DNA of 64,000 nucleotides from a candidate division KSB1 bacterium (GTDB lineage: Bacteria > Zhuqueibacterota > Zhuqueibacteria > JANLFK01 > Oleimicrobiaceae): NCBI GenBank assembly GCA_024655945.1, contig JANLFK010000008.1, positions 1-64,000 of the forward strand, given 5' to 3'. A program made the position numbers and the translations under genes. The notes below the pieces were generated by a model, which saw only the letters and a program-made list of their open reading frames with translations, did no database searches and had not been told where the DNA came from. Shown here one piece after another: positions 40,757 to 48,153 of the stretch (the stretch's first letter is position 1; the number at the start of each line of letters is the position of its first letter).

Positions 40757-42159
40757 TTCCTCCTTGGGCCCTCGTCACTCTTGTGCGGCAGCCCGTATTT
40801 GGCCAACTTGTAGTAGAGGGCACTGGGCTTCAGCCCGAGCAGCCGGGCCGCTTCGGTCTTGACGCCACTGGCCATAGCCAGCGCCCGTTCCAAGTAGGCC
40901 CGCTCAATGCGTTCCAGCACCGGCTCCAGCTCGAGGCTGCCCTGCGTATCAGGCCCCACCGCGTCTGCCTCAGGCACGGCAAGCAGCGGCAGGTCCGCGA
41001 CGGTAATCGTGTCCCTTTCGGCCAGCACCGCCGCTCGCTCCAAGACATTCTCCAATTCGCGCACATTGCCTGGCCAGTGATAGCGGCACAGCTGCGCCAT
41101 CGCCGCCTCGTCCATGCTTAGGCCTGGTTTGCCCAGCTCTTTGGCCAGCCGGCCAAGGAAATGGTAGGCGAGGGCAGGGATGTCCTCCCGCCGGGCGCGC
41201 AGTGGTGGCAGGAAGATGGGAACTATGTGCAGTCGGTAGTAGAGGTCCTCGCGGAACCCTCCCTCCCTGACCAGCTGCGCCAGGTCGCGATTGGTGGCGG
41301 CGATGATGCGCACGTCCACGGTGAGCGTCTCCTCGCCGCCCACGCGTTCAAACTCCTTCTCCTGGAGCACGCGCAGCAGTTTTAACTGCGTTGCCTGGGG
41401 GATGTCGCCTACTTCATCGAGAAATATGGAGCCGGTGTGGGCCAGCTCGAAGCGGCCTCGCTTCCGGCGCAGTGCCCCGGTGAAGGCGCCGCGTTCGTGG
41501 CCGAATAGTTCTGATTCCAGCACCCCCTCTGCCAAGGCGCCGCAATGCACGCGTACGAAAGGTCGCTCCCGTCGCCGACTGGCGCGGTGAATGGCGCGCG
41601 CAATCAGCTCCTTGCCTGTCCCGCTCTCCCCGTAGATCAGGACAGTGGCGTCGGTTGGCGCGACCTTCTCCACCGTGGCGTACACCTCTTTCATTTTCTG
41701 CGACTCGCCAATGATCTCCCCAAAGTTAAGGCGCCCCTCAAGCTCCTGGCGCAAGTAGAGATTCTCGGCGGAAACGCGTTCCAGTTCCCGTCGCTCTTCC
41801 AGGCGCCGGAGGGTCTTTTCCACCTTCACGCGGAGCTCTTCGTGCGAGAATGGTTTGGTGATAAAGTCCGCCGCTCCCTCCTGCATCGCCTGCACTGCCA
41901 AGCCAATGGTGCCATACGCCGTAATGACGACGACCTCACTGGCCGGGGCATGGAGCTTCACCTGCTGCAGGAGCTCAATGCCGTCCAAGCCCGGCAGCCG
42001 GTAGTCAGTAATCACCAAGTCACATGGGCGAGCCAAGGCCATTTCCACCCCCTGCTGGCCGTCCTCAGCTTGCAGGACTTCATGCCCCATCTTGGCCAGC
42101 ACCTGGGCTATGCCTTCGCGCATGGTCTGGTTATCTTCCACCACCAAGATGCGACTCAC
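40750..42159 (-). CDS. NtrC-family sigma-54-dependent response regulator
   Basis: 469 residues. Receiver domain 1-120 with phospho-acceptor Asp52 and Lys102. AAA+ domain about 148-380 with Walker A GESGTGKE (177-184), an intact GAFTGA loop (224-229) for contact with sigma-54, and FLDEVGDIP as Walker B. The C-terminal Fis-type helix-turn-helix is VKTEAARLLGLKPSALYYKLAKYGL. It activates sigma-54 promoters after phosphorylation by the kinase encoded immediately upstream (4-bp overlap). The presence of GAFTGA means the genome must contain rpoN. Its target promoter is not evident in the window. Confidence 0.95.
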   Translation of the reverse strand: MSRILVVEDNQTMREGIAQVLAKMGHEVLQAEDGQQGVEMALARPCDLVITDYRLPGLDGIELLQQVKLHAPASEVVVITAYGTIGLAVQAMQEGAADFITKPFSHEELRVKVEKTLRRLEERRELERVSAENLYLRQELEGRLNFGEIIGESQKMKEVYATVEKVAPTDATVLIYGESGTGKELIARAIHRASRRRERPFVRVHCGALAEGVLESELFGHERGAFTGALRRKRGRFELAHTGSIFLDEVGDIPQATQLKLLRVLQEKEFERVGGEETLTVDVRIIAATNRDLAQLVREGGFREDLYYRLHIVPIFLPPLRARREDIPALAYHFLGRLAKELGKPGLSMDEAAMAQLCRYHWPGNVRELENVLERAAVLAERDTITVADLPLLAVPEADAVGPDTQGSLELEPVLERIERAYLERALAMASGVKTEAARLLGLKPSALYYKLAKYGLPHKSDEGPRRKC

Positions 42160-43628
42160 TGTGCCTCACCCTCGTCTGCTTTGGGGAACCTCAGGACGAA
42201 CGCGGTACCGGAACTGTCGCTGTGCTGCAGGGTAATACTCCCCTGGTTTGCCTGGCACAGGCTACGGGCGATGGCCAGCCCCAGGCCTGTCCCGGTCTTG
42301 CGGGTGGTGAAGAATGGTTCAAACAAATGCCCTTGCGCATCGGGTGGGATGCCACACCCAGTGTCGGCAAAGAGCACCTCAACCTGCCGACCCACCGTCC
42401 GGGCACTGACCCGGATGACTCCTGGGTCAGAGATGGCTTGCACGGAGTTGCGGGCCAAGTTCAAGAAGATCTGCTGGGCATGCTGTGGGTCGACAAAGAT
42501 CGCCAAGCCATCCGTGTGCCAGCTGAAGTCTGTCCCCTTGGCGCTGAGTTCTTCGGCCAGCAGGCTATGCACCTCCTTGAGAACCTCTTCCAAGGGGCAT
42601 GCCCTCCTTTGCGGCGAAGGCGGCCGTGCATAGTCGAGAAAGTCGTTGACGATGGCCTTGAGGTGTTGCACCTCTCGGACGATCTTGGCCGCACGCCCCT
42701 CTTGTTCGCCGCCGCGCAGTTCCTCTGCCAACAGGCCCGCAAAAAGCTCGATGCCGCCCAGGGGATTGCGCAGCTCGTGAGTAATGCCGGCGAGCATGGT
42801 CTTCAGGCGCGTGTCGCGTTCCACGACGTTGCGCCGCATCTCCTCCATGGTCTGCGCCAAGAAGCCGATTTCGTCATGCCCGCTTTGGGGAACAGGCACC
42901 TGGTAGTCGCCTCGGCCGATAGTCTCCGCTGCCTTGCGCAGGCGCGCCAGCGGCCGCGTGATCTGTCTGGCCAAAGCCACTCCCAGCACCAGAGCGATGA
43001 GCGCTCCGGCAGCGCCCAACCGCAGCAGATATGTGCGCAGGCGAACGATGGCCTGCAGGCTCTGGGCGCTGCCTTCCACTACCACGACCGCTCGCGGCTG
43101 GCCCCCCAGGCGCAAAGGTGCATAGGCCGACTTGTAGAGGCGGCCATCCACGCCGCCGAAGAGCACCGAGCTGGCTGGTGTACCTGCTAAGGCGCGACTA
43201 ATCTCCGCCCGGTCCATCTCCAAGCGCCGCCATCTCTGCCCGATGGACACGGAGCTGTCGGCAGCGGCGAGAATGGCCAAGTCGGCATCCACTGCATAGA
43301 GTCGTTCCATGCCCGTGTCGCGCCGCACCTTGTCCAGTTGCCCGCGCAGGTGACGGTAGGTCCGCGTCTGTTCATCGCCGGGCCGGAGGGCGAGCACCAG
43401 CTCCGCATCCAACTGCGCCGCCGTAGCGACCGCAGCCACCGTTAGCTTCTCACCGAGCTCTGCCTCCAGCAGGTCGCGCACCCGCCATTCAAGCAACAGG
43501 CCGACGAGCGCAAGCATGGCCACCAGCAGCGCCACCATCGCGGCTGCTAACCGGAAGCGGATCGATTGTCGCGCAAAGCCGTGCCTCACTTTTTCTGCTA
43601 CCCTCGCAATCCCCGTGCCATCGTGCAC
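42156..43628 (-). CDS. sensor histidine kinase with HAMP domain
   Basis: 490 residues. First membrane helix about 28-48, a periplasmic sensing domain of about 155 residues (50-200; CACHE-like in size), second helix about 204-222, HAMP linker (RQITRPLARLRKAAETIGRGD), dimerisation domain with phospho-acceptor His284 in GITHELRNPLGGIELFAGLL, and an ATPase domain with NLARNSVQAI, ADTGCGIPP and TGTGLGLAIARSL. It overlaps the response-regulator gene by 4 bp (ATGA), so they form a cognate pair. The GTG start at 43628 has no strong ribosome site and a later start before the first helix is possible. The stimulus is unknown; genes behind it encode envelope proteins. Confidence 0.92.
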   Translation of the reverse strand: MHDGTGIARVAEKVRHGFARQSIRFRLAAAMVALLVAMLALVGLLLEWRVRDLLEAELGEKLTVAAVATAAQLDAELVLALRPGDEQTRTYRHLRGQLDKVRRDTGMERLYAVDADLAILAAADSSVSIGQRWRRLEMDRAEISRALAGTPASSVLFGGVDGRLYKSAYAPLRLGGQPRAVVVVEGSAQSLQAIVRLRTYLLRLGAAGALIALVLGVALARQITRPLARLRKAAETIGRGDYQVPVPQSGHDEIGFLAQTMEEMRRNVVERDTRLKTMLAGITHELRNPLGGIELFAGLLAEELRGGEQEGRAAKIVREVQHLKAIVNDFLDYARPPSPQRRACPLEEVLKEVHSLLAEELSAKGTDFSWHTDGLAIFVDPQHAQQIFLNLARNSVQAISDPGVIRVSARTVGRQVEVLFADTGCGIPPDAQGHLFEPFFTTRKTGTGLGLAIARSLCQANQGSITLQHSDSSGTAFVLRFPKADEGEAQ

Positions 43629-43795
43629 TGCGGCGGGACACGAGGTAGGGGTGACTGCCCGGTTTTCCCCCTTGCTTCAACCTTGCTCATCGCACCGTAG
43701 GCGACTCATCTCCAGACCCGTGGGCGCGAAAGCACCCGTTTCGACAGGCTTCCTCGCCAAACTGCCCTTGCCCCGCCTTGTCCTCCTTGGCCAAT

Positions 43796-43813
43796 GCCTC
43801 AGAATTCTGAGGC
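43796..43813. promoter_or_regulatory. 18-bp perfect palindrome between ppx and the sensor-kinase operon
   Basis: GCCTCAGAATTCTGAGGC is identical on both strands. It lies 168 bp upstream of the kinase start and 44 bp beyond the ppx/gppA stop. No T-run follows on the minus strand, so it is not a standard terminator. Its position fits an operator or enhancer site for the NtrC-type regulator. Confidence 0.45.
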
Positions 43814-43856
43814 TGCCACTCAGAAAACTGTGGGGCAGCCCGTGTCTTAGGGTCGC

Positions 43857-44804
43857 TCATTCTTCGTGAGCGCCTCCAGCCGGCCGGCCGCTCTCGGCCA
43901 CCAGCAGGCCGTGGCGCAACCCCCGCGTAGTCACTTGTAGCGCGTCAAAATCCAGCGCACTCATCAGCGCCTCGAAGATAGCCGCACCCGCCACGATCAC
44001 GGGGGCGCGCGCTGGCGCCAAGCCGACCACCCGCACCCGGGCGGCCAGCGGCAGTTCTTGGAGCTGCTGCCGGAGGGCCCGCACCCGCTCCACGCTCAGC
44101 ACATGCCCCTCGATACGCGCCGCCTCGTAGGAGGCCAACCGTTGATCGATGGCAGCCAGGGTGGTGATCGTTCCGCCGACGCCCACCAGCTCCTCGCCTG
44201 CCTGACGACCCTCGATGCCGGCTTCGAGCACCTCTTGCCGCACGCACTCCTTGAGCTCCGTCACCTCGCACGCGCGCGGCGGGTCATCGGCCAGAAAACG
44301 TTCGCTCAGTCGCAGGTGACCCACCTCGAGGCTCCTCTTGCGCAAGATTCTCTTCCCACACCCCTGGATGAACTCCGTGCTCCCTCCGCCAACATCCACC
44401 ACGCGCAGCAGTCTGTCTCCTGGCAGGTCCGTGCTGGTCACTCCGAGGAATGTAAGCTCGGCCTCCTCGTCGCCAGCCAGGACCCGCAGCGGCAGTCCCG
44501 TGCTCCTTTTGAGCTCGGCTGCCAACTCCGCCGCATTGGCCGCATCACGCGCGGCACTGGTGGCGGCCAGGCGAATCTGTTCAGCACCCATCTCTCTGGC
44601 CTTCGCCACGAAGCCACAGACAGCCGCCACCGTCTCCTCAATCGCCCTCGGCTCGAGTGCGCCTGCCTTCTGCAAGCCGCGTCCCAGGCGTGTGATGCAC
44701 TCGTCCTCGACGAGCACCCGGCCAATGCTGCCCTCAGCGACTTCTGCCACGAGCAACAGGAGCGAGTTGGTGCCGATGTCTATTGCCGCTGCAACCTTGC
44801 CCAT
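43857..44804 (-). CDS. Ppx/GppA-family phosphatase
   Basis: 315 residues, the single-domain-pair length of short Ppx/GppA proteins. The ASKHA-fold ATPase phosphate loops are AAAIDIGTNSLLLLVAEV (residues 5-22) and VVDVGGGSTEFIQG. ATSAARDAANA and VGVGGTITTLAAI are also conserved in the family. It hydrolyses long-chain polyphosphate or the pppGpp 5'-phosphate in the cytoplasm and so adjusts the stringent response. Activity cannot be divided between the two from sequence. The gene has its own promoter at 44832-44860, divergent from the RNase gene. Confidence 0.9.
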   Translation of the reverse strand: MGKVAAAIDIGTNSLLLLVAEVAEGSIGRVLVEDECITRLGRGLQKAGALEPRAIEETVAAVCGFVAKAREMGAEQIRLAATSAARDAANAAELAAELKRSTGLPLRVLAGDEEAELTFLGVTSTDLPGDRLLRVVDVGGGSTEFIQGCGKRILRKRSLEVGHLRLSERFLADDPPRACEVTELKECVRQEVLEAGIEGRQAGEELVGVGGTITTLAAIDQRLASYEAARIEGHVLSVERVRALRQQLQELPLAARVRVVGLAPARAPVIVAGAAIFEALMSALDFDALQVTTRGLRHGLLVAESGRPAGGAHEE

Positions 44805-44831
44805 GGAGTTGCCTGCCCCTTGCCGTGAAGG

Positions 44832-44860
44832 ATGTTAGGAAATTCGCCGCACACTATCAA
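44832..44860 (-). promoter_or_regulatory. promoter of the ppx/gppA gene
   Basis: Minus strand: TTGATA (44860-44855), 17-bp spacer, TAACAT (44837-44832), 27 bp before the ATG. It is back to back with the plus-strand promoter at 44875-44903. Confidence 0.6.
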
Positions 44861-44874
44861 GAGAAAAAAAAGGC

Positions 44875-44903
44875 TTGACTATGCCGCAGAAAATAGCTAA
44901 GTT
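44875..44903 (+). promoter_or_regulatory. promoter of the beta-CASP RNase gene
   Basis: TTGACT at 44875-44880, 17-bp spacer, TAAGTT at 44898-44903, 18 bp before the ATG at 44922. Confidence 0.55.
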
Positions 44904-44921
44904 CGCAAGCAAAGGAAAGTG

Positions 44922-46331
44922 ATGCGGAGGTCTGCTGTGCACATTGCATTCCTGGGAGCAGCGCGGTCAGTTACGGGGTCCAAGCACTTGCTTTCGGTCA
45001 ACGGTCAGTTCATCCTGCTCGATTGTGGCTTAGTGCAGGGTCATCGCCAGGAGGCCGACCACCAGAACCGCAACTTGCCGTTTGACCCGGCCAGCATAGA
45101 TTGCGTCATCCTGTCGCATGCCCACATCGACCATAGCGGCAACCTGCCGCGCCTGGTTGCGCAAGGCTTCTCAGGGCCCATCTACTGCACTCCTGCCACG
45201 CGCGACCTGTGCAGCATCATGCTTCCGGATTCGGCGCACATTCAAGAGAAGGACGTCGAGTACGTCAACAAGCGGCACAAGCGCAAGGGGCTCCCTCCGG
45301 TGCGTCCCCTGTACACCCTTGAAGAGGCCATTGCCGTGCCTGGCCGCATGGTTTCGCTCAGCTACGGCCGCCCCATGACTGTTGTCCCCGGCGTGAAGTT
45401 GCACTTCGTTGATGCCGGGCACATCCTCGGCTCGGCCATCACCCTCTTGGACATTTCGGAGAACGGGCGCAGCGTGCGTCTGGCGTACACCGGCGACTTG
45501 GGGCGACCGAACATGCCTTTACTGCGCGATCCGCAACAGATTCGCGATGTTGATGCGCTCATCACCGAGAGCACCTACGGCAACCGCCTCCACAAGAAGC
45601 TCGCCGAGATACCCCAGCGCCTTGCCGACATCGTCAACCGTACCTACGAGCGCAAGGGCAAAATCATCGTCCCTGCCTTCTCTGTGGAAAGGACGCAGGA
45701 AGTCGTCTACTTCCTCAATCAGCTCTGGCGGGAGCGGAAGATCCCCGACCTGCCGGTGTTCGTGGACAGCCCCCTGTCGACCAACGCCACCGCCATTTTC
45801 CGTATGCACCCGGAGTGCTTTGACCTGGAAACCTACCAGTTCATGCAGGAGCACGAAGATCCGTTCGGGTTTGACCGGCTGCACTACGTGCGCGACGTAC
45901 AGGAGTCCAAGAGGTTGAACACCCTCAATGAACCCTGCATCATCATCTCCGCCTCGGGCATGTGTGAGAGTGGCCGGATCTTGCACCACCTCAAGAACAA
46001 CATCGAGAACCCGGCCAACACCATACTCATCGTAGGCTACATGGCGGAAAACACCTTAGGGCGTCGCCTGGTAGAGCGGCATGAATGGGTGAATATCTTT
46101 GGGGAACCGTATCGCCTGCACGCGGAGGTGGCGGTTTTGAACGCCTTCAGCGCCCACGCCGATCGCCAGGAGCTTCTGGCCTATCTGCGCGGCATGAATG
46201 TGGAGCGCCTGAAGCACGTGTTTGTCGTGCACGGCGAGCCGTCCCAGGCCGAGCCCCTGGCCGAGGCGCTGCGCACCATGGTGCAGTGCGAGGTGCGAAT
46301 CCCAGAGCTCGGCGAGGCGGTTGACATTTAG
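44922..46331 (+). CDS. metallo-beta-lactamase/beta-CASP ribonuclease
   Basis: 469 residues from the ATG at 44922 (AAAGGAAAG just upstream; a GTG 3 bases earlier is the longer option). Zinc motif SHAHIDHSGNLP near residues 68-75, DAGHILGSA with the third His, and YTGDLGRP with the bridging Asp. The beta-CASP motifs are STYGNR, VPAFSVERTQEVVYFL and FSAHADRQEL with its His. The C-terminal RMM-CASP part (VFVVHGEPSQAEPLAEAL) is complete. This family (YsnB/CPSF73-like) includes cytoplasmic RNA endonucleases and 5' exonucleases. No partner gene is adjacent; its end meets the next minus-strand gene within 12 bp. Confidence 0.92.
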   Translation: MRRSAVHIAFLGAARSVTGSKHLLSVNGQFILLDCGLVQGHRQEADHQNRNLPFDPASIDCVILSHAHIDHSGNLPRLVAQGFSGPIYCTPATRDLCSIMLPDSAHIQEKDVEYVNKRHKRKGLPPVRPLYTLEEAIAVPGRMVSLSYGRPMTVVPGVKLHFVDAGHILGSAITLLDISENGRSVRLAYTGDLGRPNMPLLRDPQQIRDVDALITESTYGNRLHKKLAEIPQRLADIVNRTYERKGKIIVPAFSVERTQEVVYFLNQLWRERKIPDLPVFVDSPLSTNATAIFRMHPECFDLETYQFMQEHEDPFGFDRLHYVRDVQESKRLNTLNEPCIIISASGMCESGRILHHLKNNIENPANTILIVGYMAENTLGRRLVERHEWVNIFGEPYRLHAEVAVLNAFSAHADRQELLAYLRGMNVERLKHVFVVHGEPSQAEPLAEALRTMVQCEVRIPELGEAVDI

Positions 46332-46343
46332 CGGAGACTGGCC

Positions 46344-47207
46344 CTATTCGGGAGCTACTTTGAACACCTTCGCCGTGACAGAGTCGACCTTGGCCAGACG
46401 CTCCAGCACTACAGAATCCGGAGAATTGGCAAAGACGGCGATGAGCTCCCGCCGGTGGGCATCGAGGAACTTGTTGGCGTGGTCGTTCTTCGGGTCTTCA
46501 GTCAGGATCTTGACCAGAAGGTTCACGGCCTCGGCGCAGTACTTGCGCGCCTGGGCGTCGTCCTCGCCCACCAGGGACAGGCCGTAGAAGTAGTAATCGA
46601 CCATCTCGCGGAAGGGACGGTGGGCATCGCTGAGCAGTTGTTTGACGAGCTTCTCGCGGAGGTCCCAGCCTTCCACGAAGCGGCCCAACCCATAACGGGC
46701 ATGCTGGGCAATGTCACGCGCCTTCTCGTAGAAGGGCGTGCCCTCTAAGGTGCCGCGCTTGTCGAATTCGCCACCGAGGATGAGGTAGACGTAGAAATCG
46801 ATGAGATTGGTCAGGGGGAGCTGCTCTGGGTCGTTGACCGTAATCTGCTCGCCGTGAGTGTATTTGAACCGGCCGCGCTTGTCAAAATATTGCAGATCTG
46901 CGCCGTTGGACACCAAGAGGTTAACGCTGTACCGTTCCTCTGAGCTGGTGCTGTTGTCCTGCAGGAGGAATTCCATGTAGACATGGATTTCCCCGCCATA
47001 GTTTTTGTCATGCCAATCGCGCGCGCGGATATAGTTCTCCACGCGCTCGTGGAAATCACGCATCCACTCCTGCTTTTCCAAGGGGAGGGTATGCAGGATG
47101 GTCTTGACGCGCGGCACGATCTTTTGGGCAGAGGCCGGCATTACCCCGATCATCACGCTGGCAAGGAGGACTGCCAAGGGCACAACAAGCTTCTGCACTG
47201 CCTTCAT
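46344..47207 (-). CDS. DUF4835 (PorD)-like secreted protein
   Basis: About 287 residues from the ATG at 47207, which follows GGAGAACGAG; another ATG lies 15 bases upstream. Signal peptide to about residue 27 (LAVLLASVMIGVMPASAQ). The middle matches the DUF4835 pattern: FHERVENYIRARDWHDKNYGGEIHVYMEFLL, then LTNLIDFYVYLILGGEFDKRGTLEGTPFYEKARDIAQHAR, GWDLREK and FREMVDYYFYGLSL. DUF4835 includes PorD, required for type IX secretion in Porphyromonas. The classical outer strand SRPVY-type motif is not obvious, so call it a distant member. It is divergent from a PorV-like gene, and its promoter is at 47282-47310. Both points support a role in type IX export. Confidence 0.7.
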   Translation of the reverse strand: MKAVQKLVVPLAVLLASVMIGVMPASAQKIVPRVKTILHTLPLEKQEWMRDFHERVENYIRARDWHDKNYGGEIHVYMEFLLQDNSTSSEERYSVNLLVSNGADLQYFDKRGRFKYTHGEQITVNDPEQLPLTNLIDFYVYLILGGEFDKRGTLEGTPFYEKARDIAQHARYGLGRFVEGWDLREKLVKQLLSDAHRPFREMVDYYFYGLSLVGEDDAQARKYCAEAVNLLVKILTEDPKNDHANKFLDAHRRELIAVFANSPDSVVLERLAKVDSVTAKVFKVAPE

Positions 47208-47281
47208 GCTCGTTCTCCTCATCTGCTCTGCCAGAATCGCCGTCTAAAGAGCTGCAATCGGCTGTCAGTTAGCGACCTTGA

Positions 47282-47310
47282 AAGTTACCAGATTTTGAGG
47301 ACAATGTCAA
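47282..47310 (-). promoter_or_regulatory. promoter of the DUF4835-like gene
   Basis: Minus strand: perfect TTGACA (47310-47305), 17-bp spacer, TAACTT (47287-47282), 75 bp before the start at 47207. Confidence 0.7.
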
Positions 47311-47323
47311 GCGGTTAGTTGCC

Positions 47324-48145
47324 ATGCGCCACACGCGAAGATTTGGGATGCTGCTGGTGCTCTTGCTGGCCGCTGAGCGCGCCTTCCCTGCGTTCGAGCG
47401 CCTGACAGTTGGCGCACGTCCCGTGGGCATGGCGGGGGCTTACGTCGGCCTTGCCCAAGGACCAGAGGCCCTCCTCATCAACCCGGCGGGTATTGCCACC
47501 GCCTCGGGCATTACCGGAGCGGCGTTCTATGGCCGACCCTTTGGCCTGAAGGAACTGGACGCCAGCGGGGTCAGCCTCTTCTACCCGCTGCGCTATGGTG
47601 GCCTTGGCGGCGCGGTACGTCTGTTCGGGCGCTCCCCATACCAGGAACAGGTCTTCTCGCTCGGTGCCGGGATGGTGGTCTTGCCCCATCTGTACGTCGG
47701 CGCCGCTGCCCACCTCTACCACTTGTGCATTGCTTCCTACGGCTCGGCCTCTACCGCCGGGGCAGACCTCGGCCTGTTGATGAGCGTCGCCTACAACGTC
47801 CGCTGGGGGGTAGTGGTTTCCAACCTGAACCGTCCGCGCATTGGAGACTGCAGGGAGCAGCTGCCACAGGTCTTTGCCACGGGGGTGAGCATCACTCCTG
47901 CGCCGCCGCTGGTGGTGACGGTAGACCTGCACAAGGATGTGCGGTATCCTGCGGAGGTGCGCATCGGCACTTCCTACCGCCCGCTGGCCCCGCTCGCCCT
48001 GCGCTGCGGCCTGCAAACGAATCCCGGGCGCTTTGCCGCCGGCATCGGCCTGTGGGCAGGCATCGTGCGCATGGACTATGCGGTGTCCTACCACTACGAC
48101 CTCGGCCTTAGCCACTCCGTCTCCGTAACCGTCGGGATCGAGTGA
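47324..48145 (+). CDS. PorV/PorQ-family outer-membrane protein
   Basis: 273 residues. Signal peptide MLLVLLLAAERAFPAF is near residues 8-24. The mature start FERLTVGARPVGMAGAYVGLAQGPEALLINPAG is the family's signature (FadL-like barrel; PorV and PorQ of the type IX system, also UPF0164). The rest is a 14-strand-type barrel ending VSVTVGIE. PorV shuttles cargo with the C-terminal sorting domain; PorQ helps surface attachment. The window contains three such cargo proteins, so the assignment is coherent. Which of the two roles applies is unknown. The stop overlaps the possible start of the next gene. Confidence 0.75.
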   Translation: MRHTRRFGMLLVLLLAAERAFPAFERLTVGARPVGMAGAYVGLAQGPEALLINPAGIATASGITGAAFYGRPFGLKELDASGVSLFYPLRYGGLGGAVRLFGRSPYQEQVFSLGAGMVVLPHLYVGAAAHLYHLCIASYGSASTAGADLGLLMSVAYNVRWGVVVSNLNRPRIGDCREQLPQVFATGVSITPAPPLVVTVDLHKDVRYPAEVRIGTSYRPLAPLALRCGLQTNPGRFAAGIGLWAGIVRMDYAVSYHYDLGLSHSVSVTVGIE

Positions 48146-48153
48146 GAGGTGCT

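Noticed and set aside
41545-43190. Plus-strand open frames opposite the two-component genes
   Set aside because: Shadows of the response-regulator and kinase genes, which have complete domain sets.
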